Source of the DNA: Actinomycetota bacterium
GTDB taxonomy: Bacteria; Actinomycetota; Thermoleophilia; Gaiellales; Gaiellaceae
Assembly: GCA_013695295.1 (NCBI GenBank)
Contig: JACDAS010000138.1
Location: 1 to 6,099, forward strand
Direction: 5' to 3'
DNA: 6,099 nt
In this document: positions 1 through 5,567 of the stretch, in pieces
Numbering within the stretch: position 1 is the first letter of the stretch
How the letters are laid out: every line of letters begins with the position of its first letter
Notes under the pieces: generated by a model
Databases searched by the model: none
What the model was told of the DNA's origin: nothing
What the model saw: the letters and a program-made list of their open reading frames with translations, nothing else
Translations under genes and position numbers: made by a program

Positions 1-804
1 AACGACGGCGTCCCCGGACCGCTCCCCGGGTGCAGCACGATCTACCACCCGTTGGCGCGCTACCCGGAGGCGTTCACCGTCGGCTCGACGATCATCGCGA
101 CGGACGCGATCTCCGACTTCAGCAGCCGCGGCCCGGTGCTCGGGGACCCCACCGCCCCTGCGGGTCTGACGAAGCCGAACATCGTGGCTCCGGGCTCGAC
201 GGTCCGCTCGAGCCTGCGGGCCACCGACAGCACCTACGGGAACCTGAGCGGCACGAGCATGGCTGGACCGCACGTGGCCGGCCTGGTGGCCCTGATCGTC
301 GACGCGCTGCAGGAGACCCAGCCCGCGAAGACCCGGGACGTGGAGTTCCTCGAGACCACGATCGAGCAGACCGCCCTCCACCTGACGACGACCGAGGGCT
401 GCGGCGGCGACACGAACACGACGGTGCCGAACAACACCTTCGGCTGGGGCCGCATCGACGCCCTCGCCGCGGTACAGCGGGCGCTCGCCGGCCCAACCGC
501 GGTGAGCGTCGGCCGCTTCGCCGCCCGGCGTGCGGCGGGTTCGGTCAGCGTGAGCTGGCGGACCTCCTCGGAGACGGAGACGATCGGCTTCAACGTCTGG
601 CGCTCGCCCGCAGGGGCAGCCGCCTGGCAAAGGCTGAACGGGACGATGATCGTGGCGAAGCGGAGCGGCCAGTCGCGTGGCGCCGCCTACCGCTTTGTCG
701 ACCGCGGGGCCCGGATCGGCCGGGCGTACGCGTACCGCCTCCAGCTCGTCGACCTGACCGGCCGGCGAAGTTGGTCGGTTCTCGGTACGCGCACCGTCAG
801 GTAA
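1..804 (+). CDS. Subtilisin-like serine protease (peptidase S8), C-terminal part with fibronectin-III-like tail
   Basis: The gene enters from the left edge in frame 1; 267 residues and a TAA stop at 802-804 are visible. The first residues, NDG, match the oxyanion-hole Asn region of subtilases (usually AAGNDG), followed by YPEAFTVGS. The catalytic Ser is in SGTSMAGPHVAG, codon 256-258 (residue 86 of the visible part). The Asp and His of the triad lie upstream of the window. Two cysteine regions (residue 11 and EGCGG near residue 134) could form a disulfide, as in secreted subtilases. Residues about 165-267 form a beta-rich domain with SWRTSSETETIGFNVWR, a pattern common in fibronectin-III-like tails of exported bacterial proteins. 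The protein ends without an LPXTG motif or C-terminal membrane helix, so it is probably released or wall-associated. Its role is presumably degradation of extracellular protein; the substrate is unknown. An upstream start, signal peptide and propeptide are expected but not visible. Confidence 0.93.
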   Translation, partial: NDGVPGPLPGCSTIYHPLARYPEAFTVGSTIIATDAISDFSSRGPVLGDPTAPAGLTKPNIVAPGSTVRSSLRATDSTYGNLSGTSMAGPHVAGLVALIVDALQETQPAKTRDVEFLETTIEQTALHLTTTEGCGGDTNTTVPNNTFGWGRIDALAAVQRALAGPTAVSVGRFAARRAAGSVSVSWRTSSETETIGFNVWRSPAGAAAWQRLNGTMIVAKRSGQSRGAAYRFVDRGARIGRAYAYRLQLVDLTGRRSWSVLGTRTVR

Positions 805-820
805 GCCGCACGGCGCGCGC

Positions 821-845
821 GGGGGGAATCCTCCGGGATCCCCCC
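821..845 (+). terminator. Hairpin after the protease gene, possible terminator
   Basis: Sixteen bases after the protease stop, 821-831 can pair with 836-845: six G-C pairs, then ATCC/GGAT, with one bulged A at 827/828 and a TCCG tetraloop (832-835). A second short GC palindrome follows at 846-860 (GCCGC/GCGGC). There is no U-tract, so this is not a classical intrinsic terminator, but U-less hairpins are often found at gene ends in high-GC actinobacteria. It separates the protease from the promoter-like box at 901. The stem is seen in the sequence; its function is inferred. Confidence 0.4.
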
Positions 846-900
846 GCCGCCCGCGGCGGCCCCAGAGGCTTCGCCGAGCTCCGGTTCGGCAGCCGGCGGT

Positions 901-906
901 TACCCT
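901..906 (+). promoter_or_regulatory. Probable -10 box (TACCCT) for leaderless transcription of the 913 gene
   Basis: TACCCT fits the actinobacterial -10 consensus TANNNT and ends 6 nt before the GTG at 913, so the expected transcription start coincides with the first base of the start codon. No Shine-Dalgarno lies between the box and the GTG, which agrees with a leaderless mRNA. I see no convincing -35 box, which is common for such promoters. It would drive the operon of the exported protein and the two ctaG genes. Confidence 0.45.
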
Positions 907-912
907 GACCCG

Positions 913-1521
913 GTGAGGTCGCTCCTCGCCCTCCTCGCCGTCCTGCTCGTTACGGCACCTCTGGCGCGGGCGCACGGGGACCCGGTCAGCGACCGTCTCC
1001 TCCTCTCGGACGTGTACTTCCCGGAGACGGCGGTTCCGGACGACCTCGCGCGACGGCTGATCACGGAGGTCTCGAAGGCGAACGGCGCCGGTGATCCGAT
1101 CAAGGTCGCCCTCGTCGCGTCGCCGTCCGACCTTGGCCCGTTCTCGTCGCTCTTCGGCAGGCCGGACGCGCTCGCGCAGTACCTCGCCCGCGATCTGATC
1201 GGCGTCTTCCAGGGCCTGTCGCTCGTGATCATGCCCGGGCAGATCGGCCTTGCGAGCGGCAGCGGCTTCCAGGTGTCGAGCGAACGGGCCGTGCTGCGCG
1301 GGCTGGAGGTCGGCACCGGCCCGGCAGCCCTCGCCGAGGCGGGCTCCGCCGCGGTCCGCAGGCTCTCCGCCGCCCCGCGGCCGGCCGGCGAGTCCGGGGG
1401 CGCCCTCGGCGCGGACCGGATTGCGATCGCCGTCGGCGGCTCGATCCTCCTGCTCGCGCTCGTCGCCGGCGGTGTGCTCGCAGGAAGGCGCCAGAGTCGC
1501 GGGGCGCCGCCCCGGCCCTAG
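913..1521 (+). CDS. Exported, C-terminally membrane-anchored protein of unknown function (possibly TPM-like)
   Basis: The 202-residue product starts at GTG 913, chosen because it opens directly onto a signal peptide and sits 6 nt after a -10-like box. Residues 1-20 are a signal peptide with an A-R-A cleavage motif; the mature form would begin HGDPVSD. Residues about 25-155 form an alpha/beta domain outside the membrane. A hydrophobic helix at about 169-190 followed by GRRQSR fits a C-terminal anchor with an inside tail, giving an Nout-Cin topology. The pattern of an early helix, a central strand (IKVALVAS), a helix rich in Ala/Leu and then GLSLVIMPG loosely resembles TPM-domain proteins, which also have a signal peptide and a C-terminal helix; this is a weak similarity. 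The stop TAG (1519-1521) is 4 nt before ctaG copy 1, so the two are probably co-transcribed. The context suggests a role near oxidase or copper assembly, but no function is demonstrated. Confidence 0.85.
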   Translation: MRSLLALLAVLLVTAPLARAHGDPVSDRLLLSDVYFPETAVPDDLARRLITEVSKANGAGDPIKVALVASPSDLGPFSSLFGRPDALAQYLARDLIGVFQGLSLVIMPGQIGLASGSGFQVSSERAVLRGLEVGTGPAALAEAGSAAVRRLSAAPRPAGESGGALGADRIAIAVGGSILLLALVAGGVLAGRRQSRGAPPRP

Positions 1522-1525
1522 GCAG

Positions 1526-2446
1526 ATGCGCGCCGTGTACCGGGTCTTCGTTCTCGCGGGTCTGATCGCGATCGTCTTTCCGCAGGCGGCGCTGGCGCAC
1601 GGGGACGAGGTGGCTCGCGGCGACCTTGCGAGCGCGTGGCGGCTCGACGCTCCGCTGCTCGCCGCCGCCGTGGTCGCTACCGCCCTCTTCGCGCAGGCGT
1701 TCGTCCGGCTCCGCCGCCGCGGCCGTTCGGACCACGCCGGGGCCGGGCGCGCGCTCCTCTTCGGACTCGGCCTGGCGGCCATGGTCGGTGCCCTCGCCTC
1801 CCCGCTCGACGCGATCGGCGAGGAGTACCTCCTCTCCGGCCACATGCTTCAGCACATGCTGATCGCAGACGCGGCGCCGGCGCTCCTGCTCCTCGCCCTG
1901 CGCGGGCCACTCCTCTTCTTCTACCTACCGGCGCGCGTGCTGGGCCCGCTCGCGCGTGCCGGAGCGCTGCGGCGCGCGCTGGCTGCACTCTCCCGCCCCC
2001 CCGTCGCCCTTGGGATCTGGGTCGCCGTGTTCGCCGCCTGGCACGTCCCGGAGGCCTACGAGCTGGCGCTCCGACACGGAGCGGTGCACCAGCTCGAGCA
2101 CCTCTCGTTCGCGCTCGCCGGGACACTCGTCTGGCTGCAGCTGGTGGATCCGGCCCGCAGGGGCGAGCTCACCGCCGCGCGTCGGGTCGGCTTCGCCCTC
2201 TGCGTGTTCGCCGCGGGCCAGGTGCTCGCCGACGTCCTCATCTTCAGCTTCGGCGACCTGTACCCGGTCTACGCTGCCCAGGACGAGCGGCTGTTCGGCC
2301 TCTCGGTGCACTCGGACCAGCAGCTCGCCGGCGCCGTGATGATGGTCGAGCAGCTGCTGACGCTCGGCACGTGCGCAGCGCTGCTGCTCGTGCTGGGGCG
2401 GCACCCACTCGGCGGCGGACGCCTCGCAGCCGGCCTTCGGCCGTGA
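1526..2446 (+). CDS. ctaG: Cytochrome c oxidase assembly protein CtaG (caa3 type), copy 1
   Basis: The 306-residue multi-pass membrane protein belongs to the caa3-type CtaG family, needed for assembly of active caa3/copper-containing cytochrome oxidase in Bacillus and relatives (not homologous to Cox11-type CtaG). Seven membrane helices are predicted by eye at about 41-60, 76-94, 111-134, 159-174, 190-207, 221-240 and 268-290. Residues 1-24 look like a cleavable leader (A-L-A, then HGDE). Family hallmarks are SPLDAIGEEYLLSGHMLQHML with His106 and His110, WHVPEAY (His173), VHQLEH (His188, His192) and GLSVHSDQQLAGAVMMVEQ (His262). The position where copy 2 has WWPVFEP here reads WLQLVDP. ATG 1526 is chosen: it is 4 nt after the upstream stop and opens onto the leader; no clear Shine-Dalgarno is seen, so translation may be coupled. 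The stop TGA overlaps the next start as GTGA. Confidence 0.9.
   Translation: MRAVYRVFVLAGLIAIVFPQAALAHGDEVARGDLASAWRLDAPLLAAAVVATALFAQAFVRLRRRGRSDHAGAGRALLFGLGLAAMVGALASPLDAIGEEYLLSGHMLQHMLIADAAPALLLLALRGPLLFFYLPARVLGPLARAGALRRALAALSRPPVALGIWVAVFAAWHVPEAYELALRHGAVHQLEHLSFALAGTLVWLQLVDPARRGELTAARRVGFALCVFAAGQVLADVLIFSFGDLYPVYAAQDERLFGLSVHSDQQLAGAVMMVEQLLTLGTCAALLLVLGRHPLGGGRLAAGLRP
1757..1774 (+). repeat. 18-nt direct repeat shared by the two ctaG copies
   Basis: The 18 bases at 1757-1774 recur exactly at 2563-2580. In both places they encode the second membrane helix start (LFGLGL) in the same reading phase, followed by related codons for GAL.SPL. This is a remnant of, or constraint within, the tandem gene duplication rather than an independent element. 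It is the longest exact match I noticed between the copies by eye. Confidence 0.7.
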
Positions 2447-3216
2447 CCCCGGCGCCGTCGGACTTCACCTTCGAGCCGATCTTCCTCGCGGCGCCGCTCG
2501 CCGCCGCGTTCCTCTATGCGAGAGCGGCCCACGGCAAGCCGGTCAACCGTTGGCGCGCCGCGCTCTTCGGACTCGGCCTGCTGCTCGTGGCCGGCGCGCT
2601 CAACTCACCGCTCGAGACGCTCGCTGCCCACTACTTGCTCCTCTTCCACCTGCTCCAGAACGTGATCATCTCCGACTGGGCGCCGCCGCTCCTCGTGCTC
2701 GGACTGACGCCTGCGATGCGTGCCGGGCTCAGGCGCCGGGGCGGTCGTGCGCTCGAGGTCGTGACCCACCCTCGCATCGCCTTGCCGCTCTGGCTGATCG
2801 GGTGGTACGGGGTGCACCTGGCGGCGGTCTACGACGTCGCGCTCGAGCACCCGTGGGCCCTCAATCTCGAGCACGCGTTCCTGATCGCGATCGGCCTCGT
2901 CTTCTGGTGGCCGGTCTTCGAGCCCGAGCCGCGGAGGCTGCCGACGCCGCTCGCGCTCGGCTACCTCTTCGCGGCCTTCGCCCTGTCGGCCTTTCTCGGC
3001 CTGGCGCTCACGTTCTCGTCGACGCCGTTCTACGACTTCTACGCCGAGGCGCCGCGGCTCTGGGGTCTCTCCGCCGCGAAGGATCAGAACCTCGGTGGGA
3101 TCCTGATGAACGTCGAGCAGACGATCGTTTTCCTCGCGGCTCTCATCTGGTTTCTTCTCCGCCTTCTGGACGAGGAAGACGAGGCCCAGCGGGCGCTCGA
3201 GCGTACGGACCCCTAG
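2443..3216 (+). CDS. ctaG: Cytochrome c oxidase assembly protein CtaG (caa3 type), copy 2, diverged paralogue
   Basis: This 257-residue, seven-helix membrane protein aligns with copy 1 along its length. Helices are at about 8-26, 39-57, 74-88, 112-129, 143-159, 170-191 and 218-242. Shared blocks are LFGLGL...GAL.SPLETL, the HLLQ segment (His69), VHLAAVYDVAL (His125), NLEH (His144) and GLSAAKDQNLGGILMNVEQ. It keeps the family WWPVFEP block that copy 1 lacks, but the second His of HMLQH is Asn73 (codon 2659-2661) and the His of HSDQ is Ala/Lys. It has no N-terminal leader like that of copy 1. GTG 2443 is chosen because it overlaps the copy 1 stop by 4 nt (GTGA), typical of translational coupling; the frame is open further upstream, but only as an out-of-frame reading of copy 1. 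Its probable role is oxidase assembly together with, or in specialisation from, copy 1. Confidence 0.9.
   Translation: MTPAPSDFTFEPIFLAAPLAAAFLYARAAHGKPVNRWRAALFGLGLLLVAGALNSPLETLAAHYLLLFHLLQNVIISDWAPPLLVLGLTPAMRAGLRRRGGRALEVVTHPRIALPLWLIGWYGVHLAAVYDVALEHPWALNLEHAFLIAIGLVFWWPVFEPEPRRLPTPLALGYLFAAFALSAFLGLALTFSSTPFYDFYAEAPRLWGLSAAKDQNLGGILMNVEQTIVFLAALIWFLLRLLDEEDEAQRALERTDP
3213..3216. other. Shared CTAG: overlapping stop codons of convergent genes
   Basis: The plus-strand ctaG copy 2 ends with TAG at 3214-3216 and the minus-strand phosphatase ends with TAG read from 3215 to 3213. The palindrome CTAG therefore serves as stop for both, leaving a 4-nt tail-to-tail overlap and no space for a separate terminator. 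I see no dedicated bidirectional hairpin at the junction. Confidence 0.9.
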
Positions 3217-3794
3217 CCCGCCAGCTCTTCGATGCGTGCGGCACCCCGCTCGAGCGCCAAGCCGTCGAGCAGGTAGGGGATCGCGTTTCCGAGCTGTCGC
3301 AGCGGCCCGTCGAGCTCGGCCGAGCCCGCTGCTCCGTTCAGGATGTAGCGGAGCGGGATCTCGTGGCAGATCACGAGCACGCAGCTGTGCGTGCCGGCCA
3401 GCAGCCGGCGGAAGCCGCGGGCGTAGCGCCGTGCCGCGGCGTCGAGGCTCTCGCCGTCCGGGAACGGCTCGCGCCTGTCGTGGGCGCGCTTCCAGGCGCG
3501 GTACTCCTCGATCGAGACCCCCTCCAGCGAGCCGACGTCGATGTCGTCCAGCAGGGGCTCGACCACGACCGGAACCTCCCGTCCGGCAAGCGCCAGCTCG
3601 GCGGTCTCGCGCGTGCGCGCGAAGCGGGTCACGACGCAGGCCTCGAGCGGCAAGTGCGCCAGCTGGACTCCGAGGAAGCGGGACTCCTCCTCGCCCTGGG
3701 CAGAGAGCGGAACCGGCACGAGCGGATCGCCGTTCACCCGGCGGTCGCGGTTGAGGATCGACTCGCCATGGCGGGCGATCACGAAGAGGCGCAT
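3213..3794 (-). CDS. Histidine phosphatase superfamily (phosphoglycerate mutase-like) protein
   Basis: The product has 193 residues. It opens with the superfamily signature ARHGES (Arg8, His9, Gly10); His9 is the expected phospho-acceptor. Further phosphate-pocket residues are TRFARTRETAE (Arg57, Arg60) and the second histidine in CHEIPLR (His144, with Arg149 nearby). In the acid/base region, where many members have E in L.E...G..EG, this protein has LDDIDVGSLEG, so an Asp (about residue 84) replaces the usual Glu. Length and the final motifs fit broad-specificity PhoE/GpmB/CobC-like phosphatases better than the shorter SixA. There is no signal peptide, so it acts in the cytoplasm; the substrate cannot be read from sequence. 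The ATG at 3794-3792 is chosen because the RHG motif follows at residue 8. It starts 2 nt after the histidine kinase stop, so the two are surely co-transcribed and probably translationally coupled. Confidence 0.92.
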   Translation of the reverse strand: MRLFVIARHGESILNRDRRVNGDPLVPVPLSAQGEEESRFLGVQLAHLPLEACVVTRFARTRETAELALAGREVPVVVEPLLDDIDVGSLEGVSIEEYRAWKRAHDRREPFPDGESLDAAARRYARGFRRLLAGTHSCVLVICHEIPLRYILNGAAGSAELDGPLRQLGNAIPYLLDGLALERGAARIEELAG

Positions 3795-3796
3795 GC

Positions 3797-5008
3797 CTAC
3801 GCGACGAGCGCCGCGGACGGGAGCGTCAGCGTGAACCTTGCCCCCGGCGCCGCCGGCTCGTAGGCGAGGTCGCCGCCGAGCTCCTGCGCGTACGAGCGTG
3901 CGATCGCGAGCCCCAGCCCCGCGCCGGTCGTCGCCCGCCGCGAGGTCGCGCCCCGCGAGAACCGCTCGAACAGGTCCGGGACGAACTCGGGGTCGACACC
4001 CTTGCCGCAATCCTCCACGATCAGCCGCACGCCTCCATCGAGGCAGGCCCTGACGCACACGGGCGGCAGTCCGTAGCTGAGCGCGTTGACGATGAGGTTC
4101 GCGACGACACGCTCGAGTGCTGCGGGATCGGTCTCGAGCTCCAGGCTCGGGTCGACCTCGACCCGCAGGTCGTCCACACGGTCGGGCACGAGCCGCGTCA
4201 GCAGCGTGTCGATCCGCTCGCGCGGACGGAACCGCTCGGCCTCGCCGTGCACGGCCCCGACCTCGAGGCGCGAGAGATCGAGCAGCTGCTCGACCAGCGA
4301 CGTCAGCCGCGACGACTGCTCGTAGAGCGTCGCCCTGAGCTCGACGAGCTGATCGGGGCGCAGGTGCTCGCCCCGCAGGTGGAGCGTCGAGGTGATCCCG
4401 TGCACCACCGCGATCGGCGTTCTGAGCTCGTGCGAGGCGATCGAGATGAAGTCCCGCTTGACCGCGTCGATGCGCCTCAGTTCCTCGACGGCCCGCTCGA
4501 GCCGCGTGTACTCGTCGGCCTTCGAGACGAAGACCGCGGCCACCCGGCCGAGTGCGGTGAGGAGGTCGAGATCGGGTGCGCTCAGCTCGAAGCCTGCGCC
4601 GGCCCGGTCGCCGACGAGGAACCCGAAGCAGGCCTGCGGCAAGGTGAGGGGGATCGCGACGATCGAGCGCACCTCGAACTGCGCGGCGATCTTCCCCGGC
4701 ATCGCACGCTCGGTCAGCGCGTCCCGGACGAAGGCGGCCCGCCCGGTCTCGAGCGCCTGGACGAGGAACGGGAACCGGTCGAGGAGCAGCCACTGGTCGC
4801 CGGGCCAGTCGAACCCCTGCTGGATCACGGCGTGGACGGTTCGGTCGCCCTCGTTCAGCCTCGCGACGAGCGCGCGGGTGAAGCCGAACTCGCTCCGCAG
4901 GTCGCCGCAGACACGTTCGAGGATCCGTCCCACGTCGAACGGCTCCTCGGCGACCACGCGCGCGAGCTCGTGGAACAGCTGTAGTTCCCTGGAACGACGA
5001 TCCGTCAC
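3797..5008 (-). CDS. Soluble sensor histidine kinase with N-terminal GAF domain
   Basis: The product has 403 residues. Residues about 10-165 form a GAF-type sensor domain (start FHELARVV, core VRSIVAIPL...FGFLVGDR), followed by a coiled linker (about 165-183). The HisKA dimerisation domain carries FISIASHELRTP with phospho-acceptor His193. The ATPase domain has an N-box (ERVVANLIVNAL, Asn304 and Asn308), G1 (VEDCGKGVD), F-box (LFERFSRG) and G2 (TGAGLGLAI). All catalytic motifs are intact. No membrane segment is seen, so it is a cytoplasmic kinase sensing a small ligand, redox state or partner protein; the ligand is unknown. No response regulator is in the window, so it is an orphan here. GTG 5008-5006 is chosen as the start because it opens directly onto the GAF helix. 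A CAGGAT box (5022-5017, one mismatch to TANNNT) lies 8 nt before it and no good Shine-Dalgarno is seen, so it may be nearly leaderless. Confidence 0.93.
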   Translation of the reverse strand: MTDRRSRELQLFHELARVVAEEPFDVGRILERVCGDLRSEFGFTRALVARLNEGDRTVHAVIQQGFDWPGDQWLLLDRFPFLVQALETGRAAFVRDALTERAMPGKIAAQFEVRSIVAIPLTLPQACFGFLVGDRAGAGFELSAPDLDLLTALGRVAAVFVSKADEYTRLERAVEELRRIDAVKRDFISIASHELRTPIAVVHGITSTLHLRGEHLRPDQLVELRATLYEQSSRLTSLVEQLLDLSRLEVGAVHGEAERFRPRERIDTLLTRLVPDRVDDLRVEVDPSLELETDPAALERVVANLIVNALSYGLPPVCVRACLDGGVRLIVEDCGKGVDPEFVPDLFERFSRGATSRRATTGAGLGLAIARSYAQELGGDLAYEPAAPGARFTLTLPSAALVA

Positions 5009-5073
5009 CGCCCCCGATCCTGGACCGGAAGGCCATTCCCGCGGATGCCTGCTGCAAAACGACTCGGGCGGCC

Positions 5074-5106
5074 GGGGGCGGCCTCGAGGCTGCGGCCGAG
5101 GCCCCC
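5074..5106 (-). terminator. GC-rich hairpin downstream of the DUF6458 gene, possible terminator
   Basis: Bases 5080-5086 (GGCCTCG) pair perfectly with 5097-5103 (CGAGGCC) around a 10-nt loop. The stem can be extended by G-C pairs (5076-5078 with 5104-5106) across one bulged C. It lies in the 121-nt gap between the minus-strand DUF6458 gene and the kinase gene, about 27 nt beyond the DUF6458 stop. No U-tract follows, so termination is only inferred. If real, the kinase operon has its own promoter. Confidence 0.35.
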
Positions 5107-5129
5107 TGGACCGCGTCGCCGCTCGGTCG

Positions 5130-5366
5130 CTAGTGCCCGGGGGGCGGGCCCTCCTCGACGTACGTCGTCGTGCGCCTGCGCGACGTCCAGTAACCCGGGC
5201 CGGCCCAGGTCGACCAGAAGATCAGCGAGAGGAGCGCACCGGCCGCGCCGGCGGCCATCAGGATCCAGCCGACCGCGTCGATGTTCACAGCCGGGTCGCT
5301 CGCGTTCACCGCGAAGGTGAGGATGGCGCCGACCGCGATCAGGATGATGCTGACTCCGAGTCCCAT
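5130..5366 (-). CDS. DUF6458 family small two-helix membrane protein
   Basis: The 78-residue product begins MGLGVSIILIAVGAILTFAV (helix 1, about 3-21), has a short acidic extracytoplasmic loop (NASDPAVNID), a second helix with VGWILMAAGAAGALLSLIFW (about 32-51), and a basic then acidic tail (SRRRTTTYVEEGPPPGH). The opening, the D..GWILM block in helix 2 and the RRRTT tail match the actinobacterial DUF6458 family, whose function is unknown. The ATG at 5366-5364 is firmly chosen: an AAGGAGG Shine-Dalgarno lies 4 nt upstream, and the protein begins with the family N-terminus. It is divergent from coxB, sharing a 201-nt intergenic region. I found no convincing TANNNT box for it. Confidence 0.88.
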   Translation of the reverse strand: MGLGVSIILIAVGAILTFAVNASDPAVNIDAVGWILMAAGAAGALLSLIFWSTWAGPGYWTSRRRTTTYVEEGPPPGH

Positions 5367-5370
5367 CGAG

Positions 5371-5377
5371 CCTCCTT
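5371..5377 (-). promoter_or_regulatory. Strong Shine-Dalgarno (AAGGAGG) of the DUF6458 gene
   Basis: On the minus strand AAGGAGG is followed by CTCG and the ATG at 5366. The 4-nt spacing is short but workable. It fixes the start of the 78-residue protein and contrasts with the 913 and 5008 starts, which have no such site. Confidence 0.8.
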
Positions 5378-5528
5378 GGCAGGTCCACCCGGCGGACGAG
5401 CGGACGACTGCGAGTACAACGACGGCGCGCGGCCGACGGGTACGGCTGATGAAATAGCTGCTTGTTGCAGGTGTTTCTTCCGCCGCTGCGCCGTGCGATC
5501 CCCGTCGCGCTCTGCCGGGGTCATCCAG

Positions 5529-5534
5529 TAGGCT
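5529..5534 (+). promoter_or_regulatory. Probable -10 box (TAGGCT) for coxB
   Basis: TAGGCT fits TANNNT. Transcription would begin near 5541, a few bases before an in-frame TTG (5544), 15 nt before an in-frame GTG (5556) and 27 nt before the ATG (5568). No clear -35 is seen at the expected distance. The call rests on the motif and its position only. Confidence 0.4.
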
Positions 5535-5549
5535 CGCGGAGCCTTGAGC

Positions 5550-5556
5550 AGGGGAG
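5550..5556 (+). promoter_or_regulatory. Candidate ribosome binding site (AGGGGAG) of coxB
   Basis: AGGGGAG precedes the ATG at 5568 by 11 nt, slightly long spacing. It supports ATG 5568 over the in-frame GTG 5556, which overlaps the site, and the TTG 5544, which lies upstream of it. Confidence 0.45.
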
Positions 5557-5567
5557 TGGTCGTTCGA

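Larger units (their letters stand above)
5367..5567. other. Divergent intergenic region between DUF6458 and coxB
   Basis: This 201-nt region must hold promoters for both directions. It includes a locally less GC-rich patch (about 5449-5480, ATGAAATAG then TGCTTGTTGCAG and GTGTTTCTTC), unusual for this window and a plausible regulatory spot. For the plus strand the best box is TAGGCT at 5529. For the minus strand I found only imperfect boxes (TATTTC, TACTCG). No small ORF or RNA gene is supported here. Confidence 0.5.

Noticed and set aside
30..908. Long open frame overlapping the protease in another phase
   Set aside because: Composition is Arg/Gly/Pro-rich without domains, whereas frame 1 holds clear subtilase motifs.
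1636..2442. Upstream extension of ctaG copy 2, open through copy 1
   Set aside because: It is an Arg/Ala/Pro-rich shadow of ctaG copy 1 in another frame; the GTGA overlap gives a natural start.
1757..2580. The 18-nt repeat as an attachment site or recombination element
   Set aside because: Both copies lie at the same codon phase in homologous positions of the two paralogues, so gene duplication explains them.
3795..5057. The phosphatase reading frame stays open for over 1.2 kb upstream, suggesting a 614-residue fusion protein
   Set aside because: That stretch is an out-of-frame reading of the intact histidine kinase gene, is Arg/Pro-rich and matches no family. The true phosphatase start is the ATG just before the RHG motif.
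5455..5472. Short inverted repeat CTGC-TTGTT-GCAG as a possible operator
   Set aside because: Only four base pairs per arm; it is expected by chance and matches no operator I know.
4247..5531. Long plus-strand open frames opposite the kinase and DUF6458 genes
   Set aside because: Antisense shadows caused by high GC; they have no recognisable motifs, and the minus strand encodes complete kinase motifs.
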